Origin: CAZFDT01 sp964518335
GTDB lineage: Bacteria; Planctomycetota; Phycisphaerae; Phycisphaerales; Phycisphaeraceae
Direction of reading: 5' to 3'
Assembly: GCA_964518335.1 (NCBI GenBank)
Contig: CAZFDT010000111.1
Location: forward strand, 1-13,496
DNA length: 13,496 bases
Of the stretch, positions 1-6,543 are shown piece by piece (positions within the stretch are counted from its first letter, which is position 1; each line of letters starts with the position of its first letter). The notes below the pieces were generated by a model. It searched no databases. It saw only the letters and a program-made list of their open reading frames with translations, and had not been told where the DNA came from. A program made the translations under genes and the position numbers.

Positions 1-1
1 C

Positions 2-331
2 GTGAAGGTCGAGCCGCGGAGCAATAACGCGATCGCCGCGGGCAACAGCTCGTTCACCCAGAGTGGTGCGACCAAGCGCACGCACCTGGCGTGGGCCGAG
101 TACCCGTACACGTTCAAACCGTTGGCCCGGACGCCCGGCACCGAAACCTACACCATCACCGACGTGATCGACGACGGATATCAGAATCGGTGGTGGTGGG
201 CGAAGTATCGCAAGTCGGATTGGGCGCTCATCGATTGGGACGGCTTCCCGGATGACATGATGGGAACACCGCCTGAGCTTCACGCAACGGCGGTTGCCAC
301 GGTGCTGGGGTACTTTCCGAGAGTGTCTTAG
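2..331 (+). CDS. Hypothetical protein, possibly 5'-truncated
   Basis: I do not recognise this 109-residue protein. The frame is open to the edge of the window and the first usable codon is a GTG at base 2, so this may be the C-terminal part of a longer protein. It is polar and rich in Trp and Tyr, with a WWW run followed by several acidic residues around positions 60-85. I see no signal peptide, membrane segment or known motif. It ends with TAG and converges on the HNH endonuclease gene, leaving 84 bp between the two stops. The composition looks like a real soluble protein rather than a chance frame. No function is assigned. Confidence 0.5.
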   Translation: MKVEPRSNNAIAAGNSSFTQSGATKRTHLAWAEYPYTFKPLARTPGTETYTITDVIDDGYQNRWWWAKYRKSDWALIDWDGFPDDMMGTPPELHATAVATVLGYFPRVS

Positions 332-415
332 CGCCAACGACGTTTGCGTAAGCGGCGCATCACCGCGGTAAACAGATGTTGTTGCCGCCAATGCACAAGC
401 CAGCAAAGACGGCGC

Positions 416-1396
416 TCAGGCTTCAGCAAGGTCCACAGAGATGGATGCGATGATTGTCACAAGTGCAGACCTATGACTTTGGGCCTCAGAACTATGGTGA
501 CAGGCGCGGTGACAGTTTGGGCAGAGTGCCGCCGCATTTTCCACAACGTCGGGACCACCCTCTGACAGCGGCTTGATATGGTGAACCTCAAGATACGGGC
601 TTTCGTCAGGTCGAAAGAAGGGTGCGTCGGCCCCGCACAACTCACACTTGCCCTTAGCACGGTTTTCCACGAACGCGACGACGGCAGGGTCGCGGATATA
701 GACAACTGATGTTTGAGTGTGGACCGCAGGTTGATGATTGCCTGTTGGTTTGTGCGCGAAACCGCGGCCACGCTTGACCTTCACCGCAGAACGAAACTGC
801 TCCGATTCTGGCTCGGTCATGAGCTTTGGCTGCGGCACCAACCGTGATTCGCTCAGCTTCATGAACGCAGGATGGCCATCACCGGCCGACAAGTTGCTCG
901 GGTATAGCGGAGCCTCATAGAAAAGTTGGCACGCATAGGCGATTACCTTCTTGGGTGGGAGCAGTTTGCCGCTCACATGCACGTCATAGGTGGTTGAGTC
1001 TGGGAACTCGAACTCGGCACCCGCAGCCAGACGGTTGGCAGCATCCACAACCGATGCGGTCGGCAGATGCGCAACGAGCCATCCCAAGCGTTGCCTAGAC
1101 CGCTGATTGCGACAAGCCTCGACAAGTGACCAGATAGTCGACGCCATCACAGAACCGACATTGCTGGCCGGCTTGTAGCCTTCGATCCATGGTTCACCGT
1201 GCTGATCCAGGACAGCGGATATGTTCTGGAAGCGGTACTCCGCCGATCCGGAAGATCTCGCGTGCAATGGCCCCTCGCGCAATGCAGCATTGACACGGCT
1301 CTTCACCGGTGTGAAACCGTCTCCAATCGCGCGCAACATCCAAAGGTATGTGGCTACGCAAGAGGCAAGTTCGTCGCGGGTCCAGTTGTTGTCCAT
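416..1396 (-). CDS. HNH endonuclease, McrA/ScoMcrA-like
   Basis: This is a 326-residue nuclease that probably restricts modified DNA. Seen: the C-terminal third is a clear HNH domain with zinc-binding pairs C251/C254 and C292/C295, the catalytic HHIKP segment at H272-H273, N287 and H296. The N-terminus (NWTRDEL onward, about residues 3-80) looks like the head domain of ScoMcrA-type enzymes. A middle stretch around the motif SGKLLPPKKVI resembles the SRA-like module that follows it in such proteins. Known: McrA-type enzymes cut 5-methylcytosine DNA, and ScoMcrA also cuts phosphorothioated DNA. Whether this protein has a sulfur-binding domain cannot be told by eye. Start choice: the frame opens at 1432, but the ATG at 1396 has a GAGGGG Shine-Dalgarno 3 nt upstream and begins next to the conserved WTRDEL. 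The domain class is firm; substrate specificity is inferred. Confidence 0.85.
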   Translation of the reverse strand: MDNNWTRDELASCVATYLWMLRAIGDGFTPVKSRVNAALREGPLHARSSGSAEYRFQNISAVLDQHGEPWIEGYKPASNVGSVMASTIWSLVEACRNQRSRQRLGWLVAHLPTASVVDAANRLAAGAEFEFPDSTTYDVHVSGKLLPPKKVIAYACQLFYEAPLYPSNLSAGDGHPAFMKLSESRLVPQPKLMTEPESEQFRSAVKVKRGRGFAHKPTGNHQPAVHTQTSVVYIRDPAVVAFVENRAKGKCELCGADAPFFRPDESPYLEVHHIKPLSEGGPDVVENAAALCPNCHRACHHSSEAQSHRSALVTIIASISVDLAEA

Positions 1397-1441
1397 GATC
1401 CCCTCGGCAAGCGAGTTGACAGAAAATGGCATGAACTGACT

Positions 1442-1470
1442 ACATTACCAGAGTGGCAGTCTACCGACCA
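1442..1470 (-). promoter_or_regulatory. Candidate promoter of the HNH gene
   Basis: On the minus strand TAATGT (1447 to 1442) could be a -10 box. It is followed by a short leader that carries the GAGGGG ribosome site before the ATG at 1396. The matching -35 at 1470-1465 (TGGTCG, 17-bp spacer) is poor, 3 of 6 to consensus. This is a weak call. The same -10 could serve the longer reading from the ATG at 1432. Confidence 0.25.
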
Positions 1471-1618
1471 CATCCTGAGGTCGCTACGCTTGTCCGCACG
1501 AAGATAGGGCCATCCTGCCGCGTTGGGCTGCAGCGGTATGTGCTGATGTACGGTCACTTGGGGCATGCGAAAGAGTGACTTCTGTGCTTGAGCTGTCTCC
1601 ACAAGGCCGACCAATCGA

Positions 1619-1630
1619 TAGGATGACAGC
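1619..1630 (+). promoter_or_regulatory. TAGGAT -10 box or Shine-Dalgarno before the PLD gene
   Basis: TAGGAT at 1619-1624 is followed by exactly 6 nt and then the ATG at 1631. As a TANNNT -10 element it would place transcription start on the A of the ATG, giving a leaderless mRNA. The same bases contain AGGA, which could act as a ribosome site 8 nt upstream. No convincing -35 is seen. Confidence 0.4.
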
Positions 1631-2215
1631 ATGCGCTACACGATCCCTGTCATCCTGGCACTGGTACTGATCTCAAATCCCATCAGTCTTGCCGAGAAGG
1701 ATTCGAAGAGCAAGCCGGCGGCCATCGAAGATGGCATCGAACTCTACTTCTCCCCTAACGGCGGGGCCGCCAACGCCGTCATTCACGAGCTTGAGCAGGC
1801 TCGGAAGTCTGTGGTAATCGCGTGCTATTCATTCTCGTCCTCGAGAATCGCCAAAGCGCTGCTTGATGCCAAGAAGCGAGGCGTAGAGGTGACAGTCATA
1901 CTCGACCCAGGACAGGCAAGTCAGGACTACAGTAGCAGCAAGTTCTTTACGAATCAGGGCGTCACGACCTACGTTGCCAAGGTCGGGTATCGGGTTTCAT
2001 ACCATCACAAAGTGATGCTCATCGACGGCAACACGATCATCACGGGATCGATGAACTTCACTCGTGCCGGCGATGAAAGCAACACCGAGAACATGCTGAT
2101 CATGCGCGATAGGCCGAAGCTGTACGCGGCCTACAGTGACAGCATCGCCAAGGATATCAAGACCGCTAAGAAACTACCGCCCACGAACGGCGACGATGAG
2201 CCGAAGGACGATTGA
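1631..2215 (+). CDS. Exported phospholipase D-family endonuclease (Nuc-like)
   Basis: This is a 194-residue single-HKD member of the phospholipase D superfamily, close in layout to the small Nuc-type endonucleases. Seen: a signal peptide at about residues 1-21 (hydrophobic run, then SLA before E22), no lipobox Cys, and one HxK(x)4D motif at H125, K127 and D132 followed by TGSMN. It also has the family's upstream CYSFSSSRIAKAL and GVEVTVILD segments. Known: such proteins dimerise so that two HKD motifs build one active site, and many cleave DNA without metal. Inference: it acts outside the cytoplasm as a nuclease, though a phosphodiesterase with another substrate is possible. The acidic and lysine-rich tail is likely disordered. 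It is first in an operon, and its stop overlaps the TTG start of the next gene. Confidence 0.85.
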   Translation: MRYTIPVILALVLISNPISLAEKDSKSKPAAIEDGIELYFSPNGGAANAVIHELEQARKSVVIACYSFSSSRIAKALLDAKKRGVEVTVILDPGQASQDYSSSKFFTNQGVTTYVAKVGYRVSYHHKVMLIDGNTIITGSMNFTRAGDESNTENMLIMRDRPKLYAAYSDSIAKDIKTAKKLPPTNGDDEPKDD

Positions 2216-2706
2216 ACCCAAATCACCACATCACCATTGTGTCAGGCGGGCAAACCGGCGCGGATCGTGCCGCACTTGACGCCGCGCTCGATGCTGGCGC
2301 GCGATGCCGAGGATGGTGTCCGAGAGGTCGCAAGGCCGAGGATGGAGCGATCTCCGGGCGCTATCCCTTGCAGGAGATGGCGACGAGCAGCTATCCGGCG
2401 AGGACGCGCCAGAACGTCCGCGACAGCGACGCCACGCTGATCGTCGCCTACGGCCCACCAGAAGGCGGGACGGCGCTAACCGTGGAGATATGCCTAGAAG
2501 AAGGCAAGCCACACGTCATCATCGACGCCACGCAGCAGGACGCCCGCGCGGCGGCGGCGACAGTGGCGCAATTCATCCGAGAGCACCACATCACTACGCT
2601 GAATGTCGCAGGCCCACGTGCCAGCAAGCAGCCCAAGATCGTGGCCTACACTTACGAGGTGGTTGCCACTGTTCTGCGTGACCTGAGTAGCAACGATGCA
2701 CATTGA
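2212..2706 (+). CDS. YpsA-like SLOG protein (putative molybdenum carrier family)
   Basis: This 164-residue protein belongs to the family annotated as 'putative molybdenum carrier', a circularly permuted YpsA branch of the SLOG/Rossmann superfamily. Seen: SGGQTGADRAALDAA at residues 11-25, the GWCPRGRKAEDG segment, a YPLQE motif, RTRQNV followed by DSDATLI, and a glycine turn (PPEGGTALT). These are the nucleotide-binding loops of the family. The carrier name comes from homology to an algal protein. SLOG proteins more generally bind nucleotides or nucleotide-derived ligands, so the real ligand is open. The start is a TTG at 2212 that overlaps the TGA of the PLD gene. GAAGGA lies 3 nt upstream, and no other start retains the first beta strand. 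The arrangement implies translational coupling. Confidence 0.8.
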   Translation: MNPNHHITIVSGGQTGADRAALDAALDAGARCRGWCPRGRKAEDGAISGRYPLQEMATSSYPARTRQNVRDSDATLIVAYGPPEGGTALTVEICLEEGKPHVIIDATQQDARAAAATVAQFIREHHITTLNVAGPRASKQPKIVAYTYEVVATVLRDLSSNDAH

Positions 2707-2926
2707 CGACCCGCTAGCCGACAGCATCATCCGCACCATCGGCGCGGCCGGCTTCAACGTGTCGCGCCGTTACGACTTGGATAGTCACCGCTATAGATTC
2801 ACAGCATGGATCGCGACGCCCGAGGGCATCTATCGTGGCGGGGAGCAGTGGCACGGAGAAGGCGATGACGACTATCGAGCAGCGGTGGCGCTGGCTCAGG
2901 CCGTGGGGATTGAACTCGAAGAATGA
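2696..2926 (+). CDS. Small hypothetical protein
   Basis: I do not recognise this 76-residue acidic protein. It begins with an ATG that overlaps the end of the SLOG gene by 11 bp, so it is probably the last gene of the PLD-SLOG operon. The middle reads as two or three beta strands (RYRFTAWIATPEGIYRGGEQ), followed by a charged DDDY turn and an alanine-rich helix (YRAAVALAQAVGIEL). That pattern resembles small phage or plasmid 'DUF' proteins, but I cannot name a family. No clear Shine-Dalgarno is present, consistent with translational coupling to the upstream gene. Confidence 0.6.
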   Translation: MHIDDPLADSIIRTIGAAGFNVSRRYDLDSHRYRFTAWIATPEGIYRGGEQWHGEGDDDYRAAVALAQAVGIELEE

Positions 2927-2943
2927 CGCCGTTCGGGTATCGC

Positions 2944-2978
2944 TTGACGCCGACCGAACACTACCCTAACCTGCAATC
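2944..2978 (+). promoter_or_regulatory. Promoter for a leaderless umuD-like mRNA
   Basis: TTGACG (2944-2949, 5 of 6 to the -35 consensus), a 17-bp spacer and TAACCT (2967-2972, a TANNNT -10) lead to the GTG at 2979 after exactly 6 nt. Transcription would start on or next to the start codon. No Shine-Dalgarno lies before the GTG, and an in-frame TAA at 2967-2969 excludes an earlier start. No GAAC-N4-GTTC SOS box is visible here. GTTCGG (2931-2936) and CCGAAC (2954-2959) form an inverted repeat around the -35, which may be chance. Confidence 0.55.
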
Positions 2979-3299
2979 GTGGGCTACTGGCCGCTCATCA
3001 TCGGGCATATCTCCGCGGGCTTCCCGTCAGCGGCGGAAGGCTACGAGGACGAGCCGCTTAATCTCAATGACTGGCTCGTCACCCATCCTGCCGCCACATA
3101 TCTGTACCGCGTCCGAGGCAACGCGCTTCACGGTGAGGGCATCTGCGATGGCTCGCTACTCGTCGTGGATCGGGCAGTGACACCCCAGCCCGGCCGGATA
3201 GTGCTGATCGAACAGGACGGGGAGTTTGTCGTCTGCCGCTACCGTCGTGAATCCACGACCGTCTGTGGTGTCGTGGTGGCTGTCGTGCGGAGGGTATGA
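2979..3299 (+). CDS. umuD: UmuD-like protein lacking the peptidase catalytic residues
   Basis: This 106-residue protein aligns with E. coli UmuD at a constant offset of 11 residues. Seen: AGFPS at 13-17 matches the CGFPS cleavage region (A13-G14 for C24-G25), then HPAATY, then GNALHGEGICDG. The catalytic Ser60 position is Ala49, and the Lys97 position in the DGEF.VK motif is Cys86. Both members of the Ser-Lys dyad are therefore absent, so self-cleavage should not be possible. The N-terminal arm is also about 11 residues shorter than in E. coli, so the full product is nearly UmuD'-sized. Known: UmuD' pairs with UmuC to form polymerase V. Inference: it acts as a constitutive UmuD'-like partner of the next gene. 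The start is a GTG with no ribosome site. The stop overlaps an ATG in the umuC frame by 4 bp. Confidence 0.85.
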   Translation: MGYWPLIIGHISAGFPSAAEGYEDEPLNLNDWLVTHPAATYLYRVRGNALHGEGICDGSLLVVDRAVTPQPGRIVLIEQDGEFVVCRYRRESTTVCGVVVAVVRRV

Positions 3300-3301
3300 C
3301 C

Positions 3302-4582
3302 ATGTACGCGCTGGTGGATGCCAATTCGTTCTACGCCAGTTGTGAGCGGGTATTCGACCCCACGCTGGCGGGTCGCCCGGTAGTGGTGCTCTCCAACAAC
3401 GACGGGTGCATCGTGGCGCGTTCGGCAGAGGCCAAGGCCCTGGGCGTGGGCATGGCCAAGCCTTACTTCCAAGTGCGGGACCTTCTCGACCGCCATCACG
3501 CCGCGGTGTACTCGAGCAACTACACGCTGTATGCGGACATGAGCCGGCGTGTGCAGGATGTGCTGCGGATGTTCGCACAGGACATGGAGGTGTACTCCAT
3601 TGACGAGAGCTTCCTGCGCTGGACCGGCACGATGCCCGAGTCGTGGGAATCGCTGGGCCATCGCATACGCGACACTGTGCTGCAGTGGACCGGCCTGCCG
3701 GTCGGGGTGGGATTCGGTCCGACCAAGACGCTGGCCAAGCTCGCCAACCAGCGGTCGAAGAAGGCCCCCGGGGCGACAGGCGTGCATGTCCTGGACAGCG
3801 AGGCGGCGATCACTCGGGCCTTGGATGAGGTGGTGCTCACCGACCTGTGGGGGGTGGCCCTGGGCTTCGAGAGGCGGCTGCGAGCGATGGGCATCACCAC
3901 GCCCCGGCAACTGCGAGATGCTGACCCGCACGCCGTGCGCAAGAAACTGGGCGTGGTAGGCCAGCGGATCGTGCTCGAACTACGCGGCGAGCCGTGCATC
4001 GACATGGAGGAAGTTCGGCCTGATAAGCAGAACATCGCCTGCACCCGGTCGTTTGGGCGGGTGACCAACGACCCGGTCGAACTGCGCGAGGCGGTGACCA
4101 CCTTCGCCAGCCAAGCCGCGGTGAAATTGCGGCTGCAGGACCTGGCCACGCAGATCGTCACCGCGTTCGTGATGACCGACATCCACGCTGACGTGGAGCA
4201 GTACAGCAACTCGGCCGGGGTAAGGATGGCCGTGCCGACCAACGACACACGCGAGATCGCCCACGCGGCGGTGTATTGCCTGGAGCGCATCTACCGACCA
4301 CAGCACCGCTACAAGAAGGCCGGCGTCGTGCTCTGGCGGCTGGAGAAGCGTTCGAGGGTACAGCCCCACCTGTTCGACCGTACCGATCACACCCGGGCGA
4401 ACCGACTGATGGTGTGCATGGACCGGATCAACCGCGATTGGGGAAGAGGCACGCTGCGGCTGGCATCGGCATCATCATTCTCGTTCGGGCCGGGTCGAAC
4501 CTGGCACCTGCGCTGCGAGCACCGATCGCCCCGCTACACCACCCGCTGGGACGAACTGCCCGTTGCCCACGCGCGGGCGTAG
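3302..4582 (+). CDS. umuC: UmuC, Y-family translesion DNA polymerase
   Basis: This is a 426-residue catalytic subunit of a polymerase V-type enzyme that copies past DNA lesions. E. coli UmuC is 422 residues. Seen: the palm metal ligands D6 in the opening MYALVDANSFYASCE motif and D101-E102 in YSIDES, the signature VVLSNNDGC and SSNYTLYADMS segments, and the GFGPTKTLAKLAN finger region. A little-finger domain follows. QPHLFD at 354-359 sits where E. coli UmuC has its beta-clamp motif, and the C-terminus is a DUF4113-like tail (SFSFGPGRTW). Start: the ATG at 3302 has GGAGGG (3289-3294) 7 nt upstream and matches the family N-terminus. The ATG at 3296 is too close to that site. It is co-transcribed with the UmuD-like gene and followed after 9 bp by the SRAP gene. 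No missing residues are seen. Confidence 0.95.
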   Translation: MYALVDANSFYASCERVFDPTLAGRPVVVLSNNDGCIVARSAEAKALGVGMAKPYFQVRDLLDRHHAAVYSSNYTLYADMSRRVQDVLRMFAQDMEVYSIDESFLRWTGTMPESWESLGHRIRDTVLQWTGLPVGVGFGPTKTLAKLANQRSKKAPGATGVHVLDSEAAITRALDEVVLTDLWGVALGFERRLRAMGITTPRQLRDADPHAVRKKLGVVGQRIVLELRGEPCIDMEEVRPDKQNIACTRSFGRVTNDPVELREAVTTFASQAAVKLRLQDLATQIVTAFVMTDIHADVEQYSNSAGVRMAVPTNDTREIAHAAVYCLERIYRPQHRYKKAGVVLWRLEKRSRVQPHLFDRTDHTRANRLMVCMDRINRDWGRGTLRLASASSFSFGPGRTWHLRCEHRSPRYTTRWDELPVAHARA

Positions 4583-4591
4583 GATGCCACT
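4580..4591 (+). promoter_or_regulatory. TAGGAT -10 box or Shine-Dalgarno before the SRAP gene
   Basis: TAGGAT (4580-4585) begins on the umuC stop codon and ends 6 nt before the ATG at 4592. It repeats exactly the layout before the PLD gene. It may be a -10 for a leaderless SRAP mRNA, or its AGGA may be a ribosome site for readthrough mRNA from umuC. No good -35 is present, so the second reading is at least as likely. Confidence 0.35.
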
Positions 4592-5239
4592 ATGTGTGGT
4601 CGCTACAAACTCTCCGTGCCGAAGGAACGGTTGCCGTCGCTGTTCGACGCCGGGCCGCTGCACGTCGACTATCAGCCGCGCTACAACATCGCTCCGACCA
4701 CCCCGGCACCGGTGGTGCGCATGGCCGACACCGGTCGGGTCATTGAGATGATGCGCTGGGGCCTGATCCCGCACTGGTCGAAGGAGCCAACCTCCAAGTT
4801 CGCCACGTTCAACGCCCGCGCTGAGGATGCAGCCGCGAAGCCCACCTACCGTGGGCCGATGCGCTATCGCCGCTGCCTCGTGCCTTGCGATGGGTTCTAT
4901 GAGTGGAAGAAGCTCGATCCCTCCGGCAAGGTCAAGCAACCCTACCTCATCACCATGGCCGACGAGGAGCCGTTCGCTATGGCCGGGTTGTGGGACTGCT
5001 GGCACGACGAGTTGCTGAGCTTCAGCGTGCTGACCACGGCTCCCAACGCCCTGATGGCCACGATCCACAACCGCATGCCGGTGATCCTCGACCGCGAGCA
5101 CTGGCAGCGCTGGCTCAACCCGCAGATCACCGATCCCGGTGAGGTTGCGCACCTGTTGCGGCCCTTCAGAGCCGAGTTGATGTGGGCCAGGCCCGTGGGC
5201 ACTTACGTCAACAACGCACGGAATGAGGGGCCACCGTAG
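4592..5239 (+). CDS. yedK: SRAP-domain protein (YedK/HMCES family)
   Basis: This 215-residue protein is of the family that binds abasic sites in single-stranded DNA and forms a thiazolidine crosslink through its N-terminal cysteine, shielding the lesion from error-prone cleavage. Seen: MCGRY at the start, so Cys2 is exposed once Met is removed. The other active-site residues are N74 (NARAED), E104 (FYEW) and H159 (IHNRMPVIL), which match N75, E105 and H160 of E. coli YedK. The length is normal. It lies 9 bp after umuC, which fits a shared role in coping with damaged replication templates. The last about 37 codons are repeated at 6397-6510 in a broken second copy. Family and catalytic residues are clear; coupling to UmuC in the cell is inferred. 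Confidence 0.93.
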   Translation: MCGRYKLSVPKERLPSLFDAGPLHVDYQPRYNIAPTTPAPVVRMADTGRVIEMMRWGLIPHWSKEPTSKFATFNARAEDAAAKPTYRGPMRYRRCLVPCDGFYEWKKLDPSGKVKQPYLITMADEEPFAMAGLWDCWHDELLSFSVLTTAPNALMATIHNRMPVILDREHWQRWLNPQITDPGEVAHLLRPFRAELMWARPVGTYVNNARNEGPP

Positions 5240-5385
5240 GAGGCCGCTCCCCCGACGCAGATCAATTCGCACCCACGTAAATCGACGCCTGAGAACCAAC
5301 GCGGCGACTGCGTGTCCCGCCTCATGTAAGGCCAAGCGGTGCAAATCGCTGGGGCCGGGCTGGCGATGTCGCCTTCCCGAAGCCA

Positions 5386-6228
5386 TCAGTTGCCCCGGAT
5401 ATGGACCGAGTGCTTTCCGAGGAACCACAGGCCGGTATCACGACTGCGGCGGTATGTGCCCATCCAGCCCCATTGCTTAACTAACACGTCAACAAGCCAG
5501 GACTGTTCGCCCAGGCTCGGAAGGCGTTCTCCAAGAACGCAGAGGTCGTGATACCACCGGCTCGGGGAACTGATGACGATGGACGCACACTTTGAACGAG
5601 CCCCTGTGAATGCCAAGTCGCCTGTGAGTTCACCTTCCTCGCACATGCAGAAAACGTGGCCAAGGTGCAACTCATTCCTGCCGCCGTCCGGGCAATATGG
5701 CAATGTTGACGTGAAATCGCCATTTGACCATCGGCGTTTCACCGACTCGCCGAAGGCCCGGTCAACATCGGGGACTTCATCCGACCAAGAGCACTCCTGC
5801 GATGCTCCAGGCAGCTTGCGAAGCAAGCGCGGCATCTTCTCTGAGTCCTGCAACCACAGCCAAGCGGCGAGTCGCTCAAGTTGGCCGCGATGGTCCCACA
5901 CTTCCTTGAGAAGCCTGAGGACAGGTTCCTCCGTGGGCTTTCCGGCGTCGAACCACCACTTCAGACCCTTCGCCGGATTCGTCCATCCCAAGGCCAGCGT
6001 TATCAGGTAGTAGGCCCCCTCCCAATACACAATCTGCCCACTATGGTCTGCCGGCATATCCGGAAAACGATGGATGCACGACTGGTCCGTCAACGCCCGG
6101 TGAACATGCGGGACGATCCACAGATCATCATGTCCGAACCCCTGCGGTTCGATGCCCGCAAAAGTCTTCAGTGGAGTTTGGGCAACCCTCACCTTCGCTG
6201 GTTCGTTCGGCCATGCCATGTCCGCCAT
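5386..6228 (-). CDS. Hypothetical Trp-rich protein
   Basis: I do not recognise this 280-residue protein. It is soluble, with no signal peptide or membrane segment, and has many tryptophans (WFDAGKP, RLAAWLWLQDSEK, WLVDVLVKQWGWMGTYRRSR). Cysteines occur in an FCMCEEGE segment near residue 195. The N-terminal third has motifs such as GQIVYWEGAYYLITLALGWT that read like alternating strands. The residue pattern looks like a real gene, and the overlapping plus-strand frames look like noise. ATGs at 6228 and 6219 are both possible starts, neither with a strong ribosome site. It is transcribed toward the SRAP gene and sits between the complete SRAP gene and the second SRAP remnant, so it may have arrived with or after that duplication. 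About 146 bp between 5239 and 5386 hold no gene. Confidence 0.7.
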   Translation of the reverse strand: MADMAWPNEPAKVRVAQTPLKTFAGIEPQGFGHDDLWIVPHVHRALTDQSCIHRFPDMPADHSGQIVYWEGAYYLITLALGWTNPAKGLKWWFDAGKPTEEPVLRLLKEVWDHRGQLERLAAWLWLQDSEKMPRLLRKLPGASQECSWSDEVPDVDRAFGESVKRRWSNGDFTSTLPYCPDGGRNELHLGHVFCMCEEGELTGDLAFTGARSKCASIVISSPSRWYHDLCVLGERLPSLGEQSWLVDVLVKQWGWMGTYRRSRDTGLWFLGKHSVHIRGN

Positions 6229-6396
6229 CTTACCGGGCGGCGAAGGTCGTCACCACCACTTCAATCAACTGTCGACGGACGGTTCGACGACCGTGGCGGT
6301 AGGTAGTTGAGGAGGAAGCTGTTAACCAACAGCTTCGGAATCCTTAACCCCGCCAAACAACCCGCCGGTCCCGATGGGAAGGTCGTTGTGGGCGAC

Positions 6397-6543
6397 AACC
6401 CGCAGATCACCGACCCCGCTGAGATCAGGCTACTGCTGCGGCCCTACCCCGCCGAGTTGATGCTGGCCAGTCCGGTGAGCAGCTATGTGAGCAACACGCG
6501 GAATGAGGGGGTGAGGTGTGCGGAGACCATCACTCCCCAGTGA
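6397..6543 (+). pseudogene. C-terminal remnant of a second SRAP gene
   Basis: Bases 6397-6510 align without gaps to 5117-5230 of the intact SRAP gene at a fixed distance of 1280 bp. My hand count gives 25 mismatches in 114 positions, about 78% identity. The frame is kept: NPQITDPAEIRLLLRPYPAE against NPQITDPGEVAHLLRPFRAE, ending in RNEG in both. The similarity starts abruptly at NPQITD. The preceding codons (from about 6307) do not resemble SRAP, and Cys2, Asn, Glu and His are all missing, so no enzyme is encoded. The divergence suggests a remnant of a paralogue or of a gene replaced by a relative, not a fresh duplication. Confidence 0.75.

Noticed and set aside
331..358. GCGCC/GGCGC hairpin between the convergent first two genes as a terminator
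   Set aside because: The stem is only 5 bp with an 18-nt loop and no T-run follows. It is too weak to call.
1397..1432. Start of the HNH gene at ATG 1432
   Set aside because: No ribosome site precedes it, while ATG 1396 has GAGGGG and begins at the conserved domain. A leaderless start at 1432 is not fully excluded.
2931..2959. SOS (LexA) box in front of umuD
   Set aside because: GTTCGG and CCGAAC form an inverted repeat around the -35, but the half-sites face the wrong way and are 17 bp apart. The GAAC-N4-GTTC box is absent. Six-bp arms at that distance can arise by chance.
4475..5428. 317-residue minus-strand frame opposite the SRAP gene, and the 156-residue plus-strand frame at 4276-4746
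   Set aside because: Both are shadow frames over umuC and SRAP. Their translations are Arg/His/Pro-rich and lack motifs, whereas UmuC and SRAP carry complete active sites.
5573..6010. 145-residue plus-strand frame opposite the unknown 280-residue gene
   Set aside because: The translation is Ser/Pro/Arg-rich noise, and the minus-strand frame is longer with normal protein composition.
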